Origin: CAZLLV01 sp964560325
GTDB lineage: Bacteria > Acidobacteriota > Thermoanaerobaculia > Multivoradales > DATKCC01
Reading direction: 5' to 3'
Assembly: GCA_964560325.1 (NCBI GenBank)
Contig: CAZLLV010000136.1
Coordinates: 1 to 16,689, forward strand
DNA length: 16,689 nucleotides
Shown: in pieces, positions 1 through 7,450 of the stretch
How positions within the stretch are numbered: the first letter of the stretch is position 1
Layout: every line of letters starts with the position of its first letter
Notes under the pieces: generated by a model
Seen by the model: only the letters and a program-made list of their open reading frames with translations
Database searches by the model: none
Told to the model about the DNA's origin: nothing
Translations under genes and position numbers: made by a program

Positions 1-248
1 TCCCCCGTGATCGTGCACAGGGTGTCGGTGATCGAGGCACCGGTCGTGCCCACGTCTCCGTCGATGGTGGAAGTGGTACAGGTCACGGTCCCGACCGTCG
101 GGATGCCGTTCGTCCCCAGGACCGTGTAGCCACCCGCCGTACCGAGGGGCGGCGCCACCGCCTGGGCCCGGGCCGGGGCGGCGGGCGCCAAAGAAGCCAG
201 GGCGGCGAGTCCGATGCCGGCCAGGACTCTCGCGTGGATGAGGTTCAT
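1..248 (-). CDS. DUF3494 / ice-binding-like secreted protein, N-terminal fragment
   Basis: Only the first 82 codons are present; the gene continues past the left edge. The start is the ATG at 248-246, with a GAGGAG Shine-Dalgarno at 254-259 five bases upstream. Residues 1-29 form a Sec signal peptide (Arg near the start, an Ala/Leu-rich core, ending in an A-R-A type cleavage site). The mature part begins with a PLGTAGGYTVLG segment followed by a short S-T-I-D-G-D-V-G motif. This pattern is how proteins of the PF11999 (DUF3494, ice-binding-like beta-solenoid) family usually begin. Members are secreted or cell-surface proteins, only some of which bind ice, so adhesion is equally possible. Two cysteines flank the GDVG motif. 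It lies 51 bases after the hybrid kinase stop on the same strand and could be cotranscribed. The family call rests on motif recognition of a fragment. Confidence 0.7.
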   Translation of the reverse strand, partial: MNLIHARVLAGIGLAALASLAPAAPARAQAVAPPLGTAGGYTVLGTNGIPTVGTVTCTTSTIDGDVGTTGASITDTLCTITG

Positions 249-299
249 GTCGACTCCTCTTCTTCGTGCGCATCAGAGTAGTCTGAAGCGTGGGTTGAT

Positions 300-3200
300 C
301 TAAGCCGGCTCGTCCGGACGGACGGAATCTTCGCCCCCCCCCCCTCCCGCGCGCTTCCGTTCGAGCTCGGAAACCAGCGTGAAGAGCTTCTCCAGGGAGG
401 TGGGCTTGAGCAGGTGGGCGTCGAAGCCGGCCTCCCGCAGACGCACCGGGTCGTCCTGGTAGCCGGTGAGGGCCACGAGCATGACGCGCTGGCCGAGCAT
501 CTCGCGCAGCTTGCGGGCGATCTGGTAGCCGTTCATCCCCGGCAGCCCCAGGTCGAGGAGCACGAGCTCGGGATCGAACGTCTCCACCAGAGCCAGGGCG
601 CTCGGCCCGTCGGGCACCGCCCGGGCGGTGTGCCCCTTCAGGCCGAGGAGCTCCGCCAGCGCCCCGGCGGTGTCCGGCTCGTCGTCGACGACCAGGATCC
701 TGCGCTGCACCGGAGGAGCGGCCGCTTCCGTCTCCTCCCCCTTCTTGCGGGGTGACGCGCGGCGACCCGTGCGCAGCCGGGGGAGCGTCACCACCATCTC
801 GGTGCCCTTGCCGGCGCCGGCGCTGAACGCCTCGACGCTGCCGCCGTGCATCTGCACCAGGTTGCGGACGAGCGGCAGGCCGAGCCCCAGCCCGCCCTTG
901 GCACGGTGGAGGCCGGAAGGCGCCTGCGTGAACAGGTCGAAGATGTGCGGGAGCAGGTCGGGCTCCACGCCGATGCCGTTGTCACGAACCGAGAGCTCCA
1001 CCGTGTCGTCCGTCGCCTCGAGGGTGAGCTGGATGCGGCCCCCGTCGTCGGTGTACTTTGCCGCGTTGGCGAGGAGGTTCTCCGTCACCTGGGCGAGCCG
1101 CGCCGCGTCGCCGTGGACCAGGACGGCGCCGGCCGGAGGGAGGGACACGGCGAGCTCGTGGCCGGCGGCTTCGAGCAGCGGCTTCACGCTCTCCACCGCC
1201 GAGCGTGCCGACTCGGCGATGTCGGCCGCCTCCCGTGCCAGCTCGAGCTTCCCGGAGATGACCCGCGCCACGTCGAGGAGCTGGTCGAGCATCGCGGTCA
1301 TGCGGCCCGTCTGCCGCGCCATCATGCAGCGGAGCGGCTCGATGCCGGGGCCGCCGGCCTGCTCCAGGAGCTCCACGCCGTTGACCAGAGCCGCCAGCGG
1401 GTTGCGTAGCTCGTGGCCGAGCATGGCGAGGAACTGATCCTTGCGCCGGTGGTCCTCCGCCAGATCGTCGGCGCGGTTCTGGGCCGCCATCTCGGCCTTG
1501 CGCAGGTCGGTCACGTCCTCGATCGACATCAAGATCAGGTCGGGGCGGCCCGTGCGGGGCATCACGTCCGCGTTGAGCCGCATGCTGCGCCAGCCGATCC
1601 GCTCGAACAGGTGCTCCACGTCGTAGTCGCGGACCTCCCCCTCCTGGCGAAGCAGGGCCTCCTCCAGCAGGGCCCGCACCCTGGGGATGGCCCACTGGCC
1701 GTTGCCGAGCTCGTAGATGGGCCGGCCGACGGTCTCGCCCTCGTCGATCTCGAACGTCTCGTAGAACGCCTGGTTCGCCGAGACCACGCGGTGGTCCGTG
1801 TCGAGCACGAGCAGGGGAGTGCGCGAGGTGCGGATGATGGCCTCGGCGAAGAGGCGGGCGTACTCGCTCCTCGCCGCCGCCTGCTTCAGGGCCGTGATCT
1901 CGTGGAAGGTCAGGCAGACGCCGTCCATCCTGCCGTCGGCGGTGCGGTACGGGAGCACCCGCCGGGAGAACCAGCGCTCGTCCTCGCCGGCCACCTCCGC
2001 CTCGATGGGCGTCGGGTCCGCCAGCACCCGCTCGGCGTCGGCGAGGAGGTCGTCGTCGCGAACCAGGAGGGTCAGGTTCGCGAGCGGCCGGCCGAGGTCG
2101 GCCGGGCCGATCCGCGCGACCGCGGTCGTCGCGGGGGTGTAGCGCCTGACCTTCAGGTCGCAGTCGAGAAACATGGTGGCGACCTCGGCGCTCACCAGCA
2201 GGTTGTCGAGGTCCGAGGTGAGGGTGCGCAGCTCCTCGTTGCGCTCCTCGAGCTGGCGGTTGGTGGTGGTCAGCTCCTCGTTGAGCGACTGCAGCTCCTC
2301 CTTCGACGCCTCCAGCTCCTCGTTGCTCGACTGGAGCTCTTCGTTGAGCGACAGGAGCTCCTCGTAGCTCGCGCCGTGCTCCTCGGTGGCGGTCCTGAGC
2401 TGGTCGACCGCCGTGCGGAGCTGCTCCCTCGTGTCCTGGAGCTCGTCGAAGATCTGGCGCGAGAGGTCTCCCGCCTCGTCGGCCTCCTCCGGGGCCAGGC
2501 CCGGCGCCTCGTCCGAGCCGAGGACAGCCGTGGACGGCCTGGACACGTCCCGGAACGCGACGAGAAGCATGCCGCCCTCGCGCAGGGCGGGGGCGATCGG
2601 CTCGATGACGATCTCCACGCGGGTGGCGTCGGCGGAGCCTTCCAGGCGCATCCCCGTGAGCGTGAGCGGCCGCCGCTGCTCGAAGGCCTCGGCCAGGCCC
2701 ACCCGGAGCTTCGCGTAGAGCTCGGGTCGCACCCAGGAGAGAAGGTCCAGCCGGGCTTCGCCCGGTGGCCGGGTCAGGTACGGTTCGGTGAGCCCGAAGA
2801 AGTAGCGGATCTCGAGCCCCTGGTCGACCACCACGCAGGGGGTGGTGTGGCGCTGGAGAACCAGCCTTTCGACCATCCGAGGAACCGGGGGAGAGCGCAC
2901 CGCCGCTTCCGCCGGCGCCGGCTCCGGGGCGATCCCGCGCACCCGCCGCGCCGCCAGGGAGTAGCCGTGGGTCGGCCCGGTGGCGGTGGCGCGATAGATC
3001 CGGTGGTTCCCCGGGATCTCGGTGAAGAGATCCGTACGCCGTCCGACGGTCTCGGCGGCGCCGAGCCAGAGCGTGCCGCCGGGCCGCAACGCGAAGTGGA
3101 AGCGCTCGAGCAGGCGCTCCTGCGCCGCGAGGTCGAGGTAGATGAGCACGTTGCGGCAGGTGACCAGGTCGAGATGGGGGAAGGGCGGGTCCGAGAGCAG

Positions 3201-4574
3201 GTCGTGGGCCGCGAAGGTCACCGCGCTCCGGAGATCGGAAGCCACTTCGAACCCCCCTCCACTGGGGCGGAAGAACCGCTCCAGGCGGCCCGGCGAGACC
3301 TGCTCGGAGATCCCGGCGGGGTACCGCCCCCGCCGCGCGGTCTCCAGGGTCCCGGGACTCGCGTCGGAGGCGAAGACCTTGACCTCGATGCGGCGCCCCC
3401 CGGTCTCCTGCTGCTCGAGGTGTTCGAGGAGGACCATCGCGATGCCGTAGGCCTCCTCGCCCGTGGCGCAGCCCGCCGACCACGCGCGGACGGCGGAGGC
3501 GTCGCTCCGCTCCGCGACCAGCGTCGGCACGACCTCGCGGGCGAAGAGCTCCCAATCGTCGGGGTCACGGAAGAAGCGCGTGACCCCGACCAGGAGGTCG
3601 TCGTAGAGCGCTTCCACCTCGTCCGGGTGGGCGTTCAGGTAGTCGAGATAGCCCTGCCACCCGTCGAGGCGGAGGAGCCCCATGCGCCGCGCCGTCCGGC
3701 GCTCCATGGTGCCCCGCTTGTAGTCGCGAAAATCGACGCGGTAGCGCGTACCGAGGAGATCCAGGATGGCCTCGAGCCCCGCGCGGCCCACCCCGTCGCC
3801 CGCCGTCTCCGAATCGGGCTCCTGGGGCGACCCGGCGCCATTCGGTTTCGCGGGCGCCTGCGGGTCGGGCTCTCCGGGCGGCTCCTCGACGCCCTCGGCT
3901 CGACCCCGCTCCGGCCGATTCGCCGGGTCCTGGGCGGAGCTGCGGAGGATCTCCCCCATCTCTTCGGGCGGCACCACCGAGTCGGCCACGCCGGCGTCGA
4001 TGGCGGCCCGCGGCATCGCACCGTACGCGGCCGTCGAGGGGGTCTGGACCAGACAGAGCCCGCCCGCCTCGCGGAGGGCCCGGAGACCCACGGAACCGTC
4101 GTCACCGCTGCCGGAGAGCACTATGCCGGCGGCGCGAGGGCCGCAGTCGGCCGCCAGCGCGGAGAAGAAGGCGTCGATCGGCCGGGCTCGGAAGTGAGGC
4201 TCGTCGGGCACTCCGGCCACCAGCGCGCCGTCGCGGATGCCGAGGGAGGTCCCGGGTGCGATGACGTAGACGTGGTCCCGCTCGACGCGCTCGTCGCCGG
4301 CGATCTGCGTCACCGTCAGTGCGGTCACCCGGTGCAGGATCTCCGCGACGTGGCTCGGCTCGTCCGGCGCCAGGTGGAGCACGACGACGAACGCCAGACC
4401 CGCGTCCGCGGGGGCTCCCTTCAACAGCCGCTGGCAGGCTTCGAGGCCGCCGGCGGACGCACCGACTCCGACGACCAGAAGCGGCGGGGACGCCGCGCCC
4501 GGGGTGTCGGCCCGGGGGCTCTCGCCCTGACCGCTCGGCCGGTCTCCGCGCGCCGAAGGTCGCTTCCGAGCCAT
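300..4574 (-). CDS. CheB-CheR-PAS hybrid histidine kinase with C-terminal receiver
   Basis: A 1424-residue cytoplasmic signalling fusion with no membrane segment. In order: CheB methylesterase (about 32-210; GASAGG Ser40, His67, Asp159); Pro/Glu-rich linker (210-263); CheR methyltransferase (265-530; WSAGCATGEE 365-374 and the CRNVLIYLD block 473-481); PAS-like (565-680); coiled coil (703-795); PAS (785-898); PAS (905-1026); HisKA (His1054 in GHELRNPL); HATPase (N-box Asn1170, DNGIGV 1198-1203, GLGLGL 1228-1233); receiver (Asp1297/1298, phospho-acceptor Asp1341, Thr1370, Lys1390). All catalytic residues are intact, so methylesterase, methyltransferase and kinase activities are plausible. No chemoreceptor, cheA or cheW is nearby and there is no DNA-binding output. 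The start ATG has no clear Shine-Dalgarno but lies one base after the stop of the upstream 27-codon gene, suggesting coupled translation. Domain calls are secure; the stimulus is unknown. Confidence 0.95.
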   Translation of the reverse strand: MARKRPSARGDRPSGQGESPRADTPGAASPPLLVVGVGASAGGLEACQRLLKGAPADAGLAFVVVLHLAPDEPSHVAEILHRVTALTVTQIAGDERVERDHVYVIAPGTSLGIRDGALVAGVPDEPHFRARPIDAFFSALAADCGPRAAGIVLSGSGDDGSVGLRALREAGGLCLVQTPSTAAYGAMPRAAIDAGVADSVVPPEEMGEILRSSAQDPANRPERGRAEGVEEPPGEPDPQAPAKPNGAGSPQEPDSETAGDGVGRAGLEAILDLLGTRYRVDFRDYKRGTMERRTARRMGLLRLDGWQGYLDYLNAHPDEVEALYDDLLVGVTRFFRDPDDWELFAREVVPTLVAERSDASAVRAWSAGCATGEEAYGIAMVLLEHLEQQETGGRRIEVKVFASDASPGTLETARRGRYPAGISEQVSPGRLERFFRPSGGGFEVASDLRSAVTFAAHDLLSDPPFPHLDLVTCRNVLIYLDLAAQERLLERFHFALRPGGTLWLGAAETVGRRTDLFTEIPGNHRIYRATATGPTHGYSLAARRVRGIAPEPAPAEAAVRSPPVPRMVERLVLQRHTTPCVVVDQGLEIRYFFGLTEPYLTRPPGEARLDLLSWVRPELYAKLRVGLAEAFEQRRPLTLTGMRLEGSADATRVEIVIEPIAPALREGGMLLVAFRDVSRPSTAVLGSDEAPGLAPEEADEAGDLSRQIFDELQDTREQLRTAVDQLRTATEEHGASYEELLSLNEELQSSNEELEASKEELQSLNEELTTTNRQLEERNEELRTLTSDLDNLLVSAEVATMFLDCDLKVRRYTPATTAVARIGPADLGRPLANLTLLVRDDDLLADAERVLADPTPIEAEVAGEDERWFSRRVLPYRTADGRMDGVCLTFHEITALKQAAARSEYARLFAEAIIRTSRTPLLVLDTDHRVVSANQAFYETFEIDEGETVGRPIYELGNGQWAIPRVRALLEEALLRQEGEVRDYDVEHLFERIGWRSMRLNADVMPRTGRPDLILMSIEDVTDLRKAEMAAQNRADDLAEDHRRKDQFLAMLGHELRNPLAALVNGVELLEQAGGPGIEPLRCMMARQTGRMTAMLDQLLDVARVISGKLELAREAADIAESARSAVESVKPLLEAAGHELAVSLPPAGAVLVHGDAARLAQVTENLLANAAKYTDDGGRIQLTLEATDDTVELSVRDNGIGVEPDLLPHIFDLFTQAPSGLHRAKGGLGLGLPLVRNLVQMHGGSVEAFSAGAGKGTEMVVTLPRLRTGRRASPRKKGEETEAAAPPVQRRILVVDDEPDTAGALAELLGLKGHTARAVPDGPSALALVETFDPELVLLDLGLPGMNGYQIARKLREMLGQRVMLVALTGYQDDPVRLREAGFDAHLLKPTSLEKLFTLVSELERKRAGGGGGEDSVRPDEPA
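334..344 (-). repeat. 11-base homopolymeric G tract inside the hybrid kinase gene
   Basis: The plus strand shows eleven consecutive C, which is G11 in the coding strand. It encodes most of a Gly5 stretch between the receiver domain and the C-terminus, about 11 codons before the stop. Runs of this length are prone to slippage and to sequencing error. One G fewer opens a frame that continues to a TGA at 247-245. Confidence 0.9.
2222..2372 (-). repeat. Degenerate short repeats encoding the kinase coiled coil
   Basis: Repeated units rich in GAGGAGCTG encode the series EELLSLNEEL, QSSNEELEAS, KEELQSLNEEL, TTTNRQLEER (residues about 735-785). A Leu recurs every seven residues, as expected for the signalling helix typical of CheB/CheR-PAS kinases. 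The DNA repetition follows from the protein periodicity. Confidence 0.7.
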
Positions 4575-4575
4575 G

Positions 4576-4659
4576 TCAGCGCCGGCGCCAATAGAATCCG
4601 CCGCCGCCGAACAGCAGGATCAGGACGACGATGACGATGATCAGCGTGGTCGTGCTCAT
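4576..4659 (-). CDS. 27-residue single-pass membrane peptide upstream of the hybrid kinase
   Basis: An ATG at 4659-4657 opens 27 codons ending in TGA at 4578-4576. The product has a short STTT start, a hydrophobic helix of Ile/Val/Leu (residues 6-17), a Gly4 turn, an aromatic F-Y-W patch and a terminal R-R-R. This predicts one membrane helix with a positively charged cytoplasmic tail. A GAGGAG Shine-Dalgarno (4668-4673) sits eight bases upstream. The stop is separated by a single base from the ATG of the CheB-CheR kinase, whose own ribosome site is poor, so termination-reinitiation coupling is likely. Small hydrophobic peptides with a Gly-rich turn are common as unannotated ORFs in Gram-negative genomes; I know of no assigned function for this one. 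It could be a membrane tether or modulator of the kinase, or mainly a translational leader. Confidence 0.6.
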   Translation of the reverse strand: MSTTTLIIVIVVLILLFGGGGFYWRRR

Positions 4660-4669
4660 GGCATTTTCT

Positions 4670-4689
4670 CCTCGGAAGATGCTCCGAGG
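4670..4689 (-). promoter_or_regulatory. Hairpin overlapping the Shine-Dalgarno of the small membrane peptide
   Basis: A perfect inverted repeat CCTCGG-8 bases-CCGAGG. In the minus-strand transcript the second arm covers four bases of the GAGGAG ribosome site, so folding could mask translation of the peptide and, through coupling, the kinase. It could equally be chance in GC-rich DNA. If the weak promoter at 4687-4715 is the real one, the upstream arm would be largely untranscribed. Confidence 0.3.
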
Positions 4690-4715
4690 TTAGCCGTGTG
4701 GCGTCCGTCCGCCAA
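4687..4715 (-). promoter_or_regulatory. Possible weak sigma70-like promoter for the signalling unit
   Basis: Read on the minus strand: TTGGCG (4715-4710), a 17-base spacer, then TAACCT (4692-4687). Both boxes match the consensus only partly. The position, about 30 bases before the small peptide ATG, is right for a start. Low confidence in high-GC DNA. Confidence 0.3.
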
Positions 4716-4736
4716 CCGCACTTTGTACCGGAACGG

Positions 4737-4769
4737 GGCTCGTGGGATGGGTAGGAACTACCGAGAGCC
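4737..4769 (-). terminator. Possible hairpin terminator after the six-gene operon
   Basis: Starting 18 bases after the TAG of the last operon gene, an inner stem GGTAG-GAA-CTACC (4750-4762) sits within outer arms GGCTC (4737-4741) and GAGCC (4765-4769). No T run follows on the transcribed strand, so this is at best a weak or Rho-assisted terminator. A second small stem (TGGCG/CGCCA, 4699-4714) follows. Confidence 0.35.
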
Positions 4770-4787
4770 GCGAATGAATCGGCCGAC

Positions 4788-6158
4788 CTACGGCGCCTCG
4801 GCCGCGCCGCGCTCGGCGAGCTTCTCGTCGACCGCCATCACCTCGCCGAGCGTGGCACGCTCGAACGGCAGGTCGTCGGGCAGCCAGGCGCGGAAGCCGT
4901 CGGAGCCGAAGAGCCGCTCGTCGCCCGGGTAGGTGGGAACGATCCAGAGCGGGAAGCGCTCGAAGATCTCGGCGTCGGAGCGCTGCCGGCGCTTCTGGAC
5001 CGCCGCGCGCTTCTTGGCCGCCGCCGCCAGGTGCCCGAGCACCCAGGTCTGGACCCGGAGCTGCGCGACGGTGCGGTCGTCGTCGAGCGTCGGGTGCTCG
5101 ATCGGCGGCTTCTTGCGGAAGGCCTCCTCGATCTTCTCCACCATCCGGCGCACGAAGCCGACCGGCCCCAGGTCGCGCCAGCGGTCGGCGGCCCGCTCCA
5201 GGAACCCCGCGCCGCGCGGCTTCGGCACCGGCCGCAGCAGGTCCTCCGCCTCGCCGGCGGCGGTGTTCGCGATGTGCCCGGCGTACGGATCGAGGGTCAG
5301 CGTCTCGGTGCCCGGATTGTTCTGCACCAGGAGCGTCTGCGTGCGCGAGAGCAGGGTCAGGAGCACCGCCGGCATCATCCGCTCCCAGGTGCCCGGCTCG
5401 AAGTTCTTGTAGGCGGTGAGGAAGGCGTTCCTCTCGAACAGGAAGCCCCGGTTGTAGAGGCCGAGCAGCTCGCTGGTCGCCGCCGAGCGGTGGCGCACGA
5501 CCGCCTTGGCCGTCGCGACCACCCGCTCGCCGCCCGACCAGAGGCGCCAGCCGAGGTCGACGTCCTCGAGGTAGGCGAAGTAGTCGTCGTCGAAGCCGCC
5601 GGCGCTCTGGAACGAGCGCTTGCGGACGATCATGTTGCCGCCGCACGGGAAGAGGACCTCCCCGCCCTCCTTCACCAGCCGCGACGCCTTCACCGGCCGC
5701 CCGTGGTCGAGCTGGAAGGCGTGGCCGTCGAAGGTCATGACCCCGCGCGCGAAGTCGAGGCGCTCGCCCTCCCAGTCGACGATCCGGCCGGAGACGGCGG
5801 CCACGTCGTCCGGCGCCTCCTGGAGCGCCGCGACCAGCGCCGCGAGCCAGCCGGGCTCGGGCCGGGTGTCGTTGTTGAGGAAGGCCAGTACGTCGCCCTC
5901 GGCGTTCGAGGCGAGGTAGTTGTTGCCGGCGCAGAAGCCGGTGTTGACGGTGCTCTCGTAGAGGCGCACCCACGGGTGCTCGGCGCGCACCCAGTCGGCG
6001 GTGCCGTCCTTCGAGCCGTTGTCGAGGACCAGCACCTCCCAGTCGATCCCCGGCCGCTCCTGGGTACGCAGCGCCGGCAGGCAGGTCTCGAGGTGCCGCC
6101 GGCCGTTCCAGGAGAGGACGCAGACGGAGACCTTGCGGATCGGGTCGTGACGGCTCAT
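4788..6158 (-). CDS. Family 2 glycosyltransferase (rhamnosyltransferase-like) with long C-terminal extension
   Basis: A 456-residue protein. Residues 9-275 form a GT-A fold GT2 domain of the COG1216 (WcaA/RfbF-like) type: V-C-V-L-S-W-N-G-R near the start, LDNGSKDGT (45-53), the nucleotide/metal motif NNDTRPEPGW (95-104), a C-G-G-N-M-I block (172-177), and EDVDLGWR (198-205) as the acceptor/base motif. Such enzymes add a sugar from an NDP or dTDP donor to a growing lipid-linked glycan at the cytoplasmic face. Residues about 280-456 are a basic, charged extension with no domain I recognise and no obvious membrane span. The ATG overlaps the stop of the upstream GT4 gene as ATGA, making this the last gene of the operon. 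Catalytic class is secure; sugar specificity cannot be read. Confidence 0.9.
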   Translation of the reverse strand: MSRHDPIRKVSVCVLSWNGRRHLETCLPALRTQERPGIDWEVLVLDNGSKDGTADWVRAEHPWVRLYESTVNTGFCAGNNYLASNAEGDVLAFLNNDTRPEPGWLAALVAALQEAPDDVAAVSGRIVDWEGERLDFARGVMTFDGHAFQLDHGRPVKASRLVKEGGEVLFPCGGNMIVRKRSFQSAGGFDDDYFAYLEDVDLGWRLWSGGERVVATAKAVVRHRSAATSELLGLYNRGFLFERNAFLTAYKNFEPGTWERMMPAVLLTLLSRTQTLLVQNNPGTETLTLDPYAGHIANTAAGEAEDLLRPVPKPRGAGFLERAADRWRDLGPVGFVRRMVEKIEEAFRKKPPIEHPTLDDDRTVAQLRVQTWVLGHLAAAAKKRAAVQKRRQRSDAEIFERFPLWIVPTYPGDERLFGSDGFRAWLPDDLPFERATLGEVMAVDEKLAERGAAEAP

Positions 6159-7450
6159 TCGGGGCTCGTTTCCGGTCGGTGCGGCCGCAACCGCTCCCAC
6201 CGTCGCCGGAGCCCATGGCGCAGCCGCAGGCTCCACGGATCGCGGGCGGCGAAGGTCTGCGGCCGGAAGGCGAAGTCGGCCTTCGTCGGGTCGGTCTTCG
6301 GGTCGCGGCAGAAGGCGACGAGCGGTGCGAGGACCCGGTCCCAGGAGAATCGATCGGCGAGGGCCGCGGCGCCGGCCGCGTGCCGGGCCCGCGCCCCCTC
6401 GCCCGCCCCGCCGATCGCCTCGCGGAGCGCCGCCGCGAGCGCCCGCGGATCGCCCGGCGGCACCACCCAGCCCGCGTCGTGCTCGACCAGCAGGCGCGAC
6501 AGCGCCCCGCCCTCGCTGGTCACCACCGGGCAGCCGGCGGCGAGGGCGTCCAGGAAGCGGGTGCGCATGGCGAGGCGGGTCTCGAGGCTGGGGCGGTGGG
6601 GGGCGGCGAGCACGTCGACGTCTCGGAGCAGGTCGTAGCGGCGGTCCTGCGGCACCCAGTCGATCGTCCGGACGCGGCTCCCCCACCAGCCCCGGGCGCG
6701 GCAGCGCGCCTCGACCTCCCGCAGGAGGCGTTGCGGCGTGCCGTCGGGATTCGGGTGGCGGACGAAGAGGAGGGTCCAGGGGACATCGCCCTCGTCCAGG
6801 AGCTCGAGCGCGTCGAGCAGGACCCACGGATCGTACCAGTCGTAGAGCGCGCCGAAGAGGATGCGGAGCTCGCGCGGGTCGTCGCGCGGGGGCAGCACCG
6901 GCTCGTGCGCGGGAAGCTCCTCGGGCACGCCGAACGGCACGGCGGCGATCAGTCGGTCGAGATCGGGGTCGATCTCCAGCCGCCGCGGGTTGACCCGCCC
7001 GAGGGCGGTCAAGAACCCCGTGTAGTAGAGCCGCTGCTCCTCCGACGAGCAGAGGAAGAAATCGCCGCGCGAGAGCTGGAGGACCCAGGTCGCGTGGTCG
7101 TTTTTGTAGGGGCCGAAGCCGAGCTCGCTCGCGTAGTGGAGGTTCTCGATCAGCCAGGGGTCGTAGAGGTCGATCGCGACCGGCAGCTCGGGGCACTCGA
7201 GGAGGAGGTCGTTGGCGAGCTGCCCCTGGGCGACGGCGCCTTCGCAGTCGGAGAGGACCTCCGCCAGCCGGCCGGCGGCGAAGCGGCGCGCGGTGCCGGC
7301 CGGCAGCGGCACGTCGGCCGGGTCGGCCGGCGAGACCGCGATCACCTCGACGCCGTGGGCGGGCAGGCGGCGGGCGAGCTCGAGGTAGCGCAAGCCGATG
7401 CCGGCGACCCGCGCGCCCAGCGGCTCGGAGGACAACAAGGCGATCTTCAT
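6155..7450 (-). CDS. GT4-type glycosyltransferase (GT-B fold)
   Basis: A 431-residue protein. The N-terminal Rossmann lobe opens with MKIALLSSEP and a G-I-G-L-R-Y-L-E segment (18-25); an ATWVLQLSRGD-F-F-L-C-S-S stretch (120-136) and YYTGFL (142-147) precede the linker. The donor lobe (about 195-375) contains RILFGALYDWYDP (196-208), APHRPSLETR (283-292) and a region D-A-L-A-A-G-C-P-V-V-T-S-E-G-G (301-315), the usual GT4 signature before the nucleotide-sugar site. The usual E-x7-E is imperfect. The role is transfer of a sugar during glycan assembly in the cytoplasm; donor and linkage are unknown. Both ends overlap neighbours by four bases (ATGA), so it is translated as part of the operon. The C-terminal 45 residues are very basic, compatible with association with the inner face of the membrane. 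Confidence 0.8.
   Translation of the reverse strand: MKIALLSSEPLGARVAGIGLRYLELARRLPAHGVEVIAVSPADPADVPLPAGTARRFAAGRLAEVLSDCEGAVAQGQLANDLLLECPELPVAIDLYDPWLIENLHYASELGFGPYKNDHATWVLQLSRGDFFLCSSEEQRLYYTGFLTALGRVNPRRLEIDPDLDRLIAAVPFGVPEELPAHEPVLPPRDDPRELRILFGALYDWYDPWVLLDALELLDEGDVPWTLLFVRHPNPDGTPQRLLREVEARCRARGWWGSRVRTIDWVPQDRRYDLLRDVDVLAAPHRPSLETRLAMRTRFLDALAAGCPVVTSEGGALSRLLVEHDAGWVVPPGDPRALAAALREAIGGAGEGARARHAAGAAALADRFSWDRVLAPLVAFCRDPKTDPTKADFAFRPQTFAARDPWSLRLRHGLRRRWERLRPHRPETSPE

Noticed and set aside
273..286. Small inverted repeat TCAGA-GTAG-TCTGA between the kinase and the DUF3494 gene
   Set aside because: A five-base stem without a T run is too weak to call a terminator or operator in this context.
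2222..2372. Tandem-like DNA repeats considered as a mobile or CRISPR-like array
   Set aside because: They are in frame and encode a heptad-based coiled coil typical of CheB/CheR-PAS kinases; there are no unique spacers.
1413..4634. Plus-strand open frame of 1073 codons opposite the hybrid kinase gene
   Set aside because: It is the antisense shadow of a GC-rich gene with strong third-position bias. Its translation has no recognisable domain, while the minus strand encodes intact catalytic motifs throughout.
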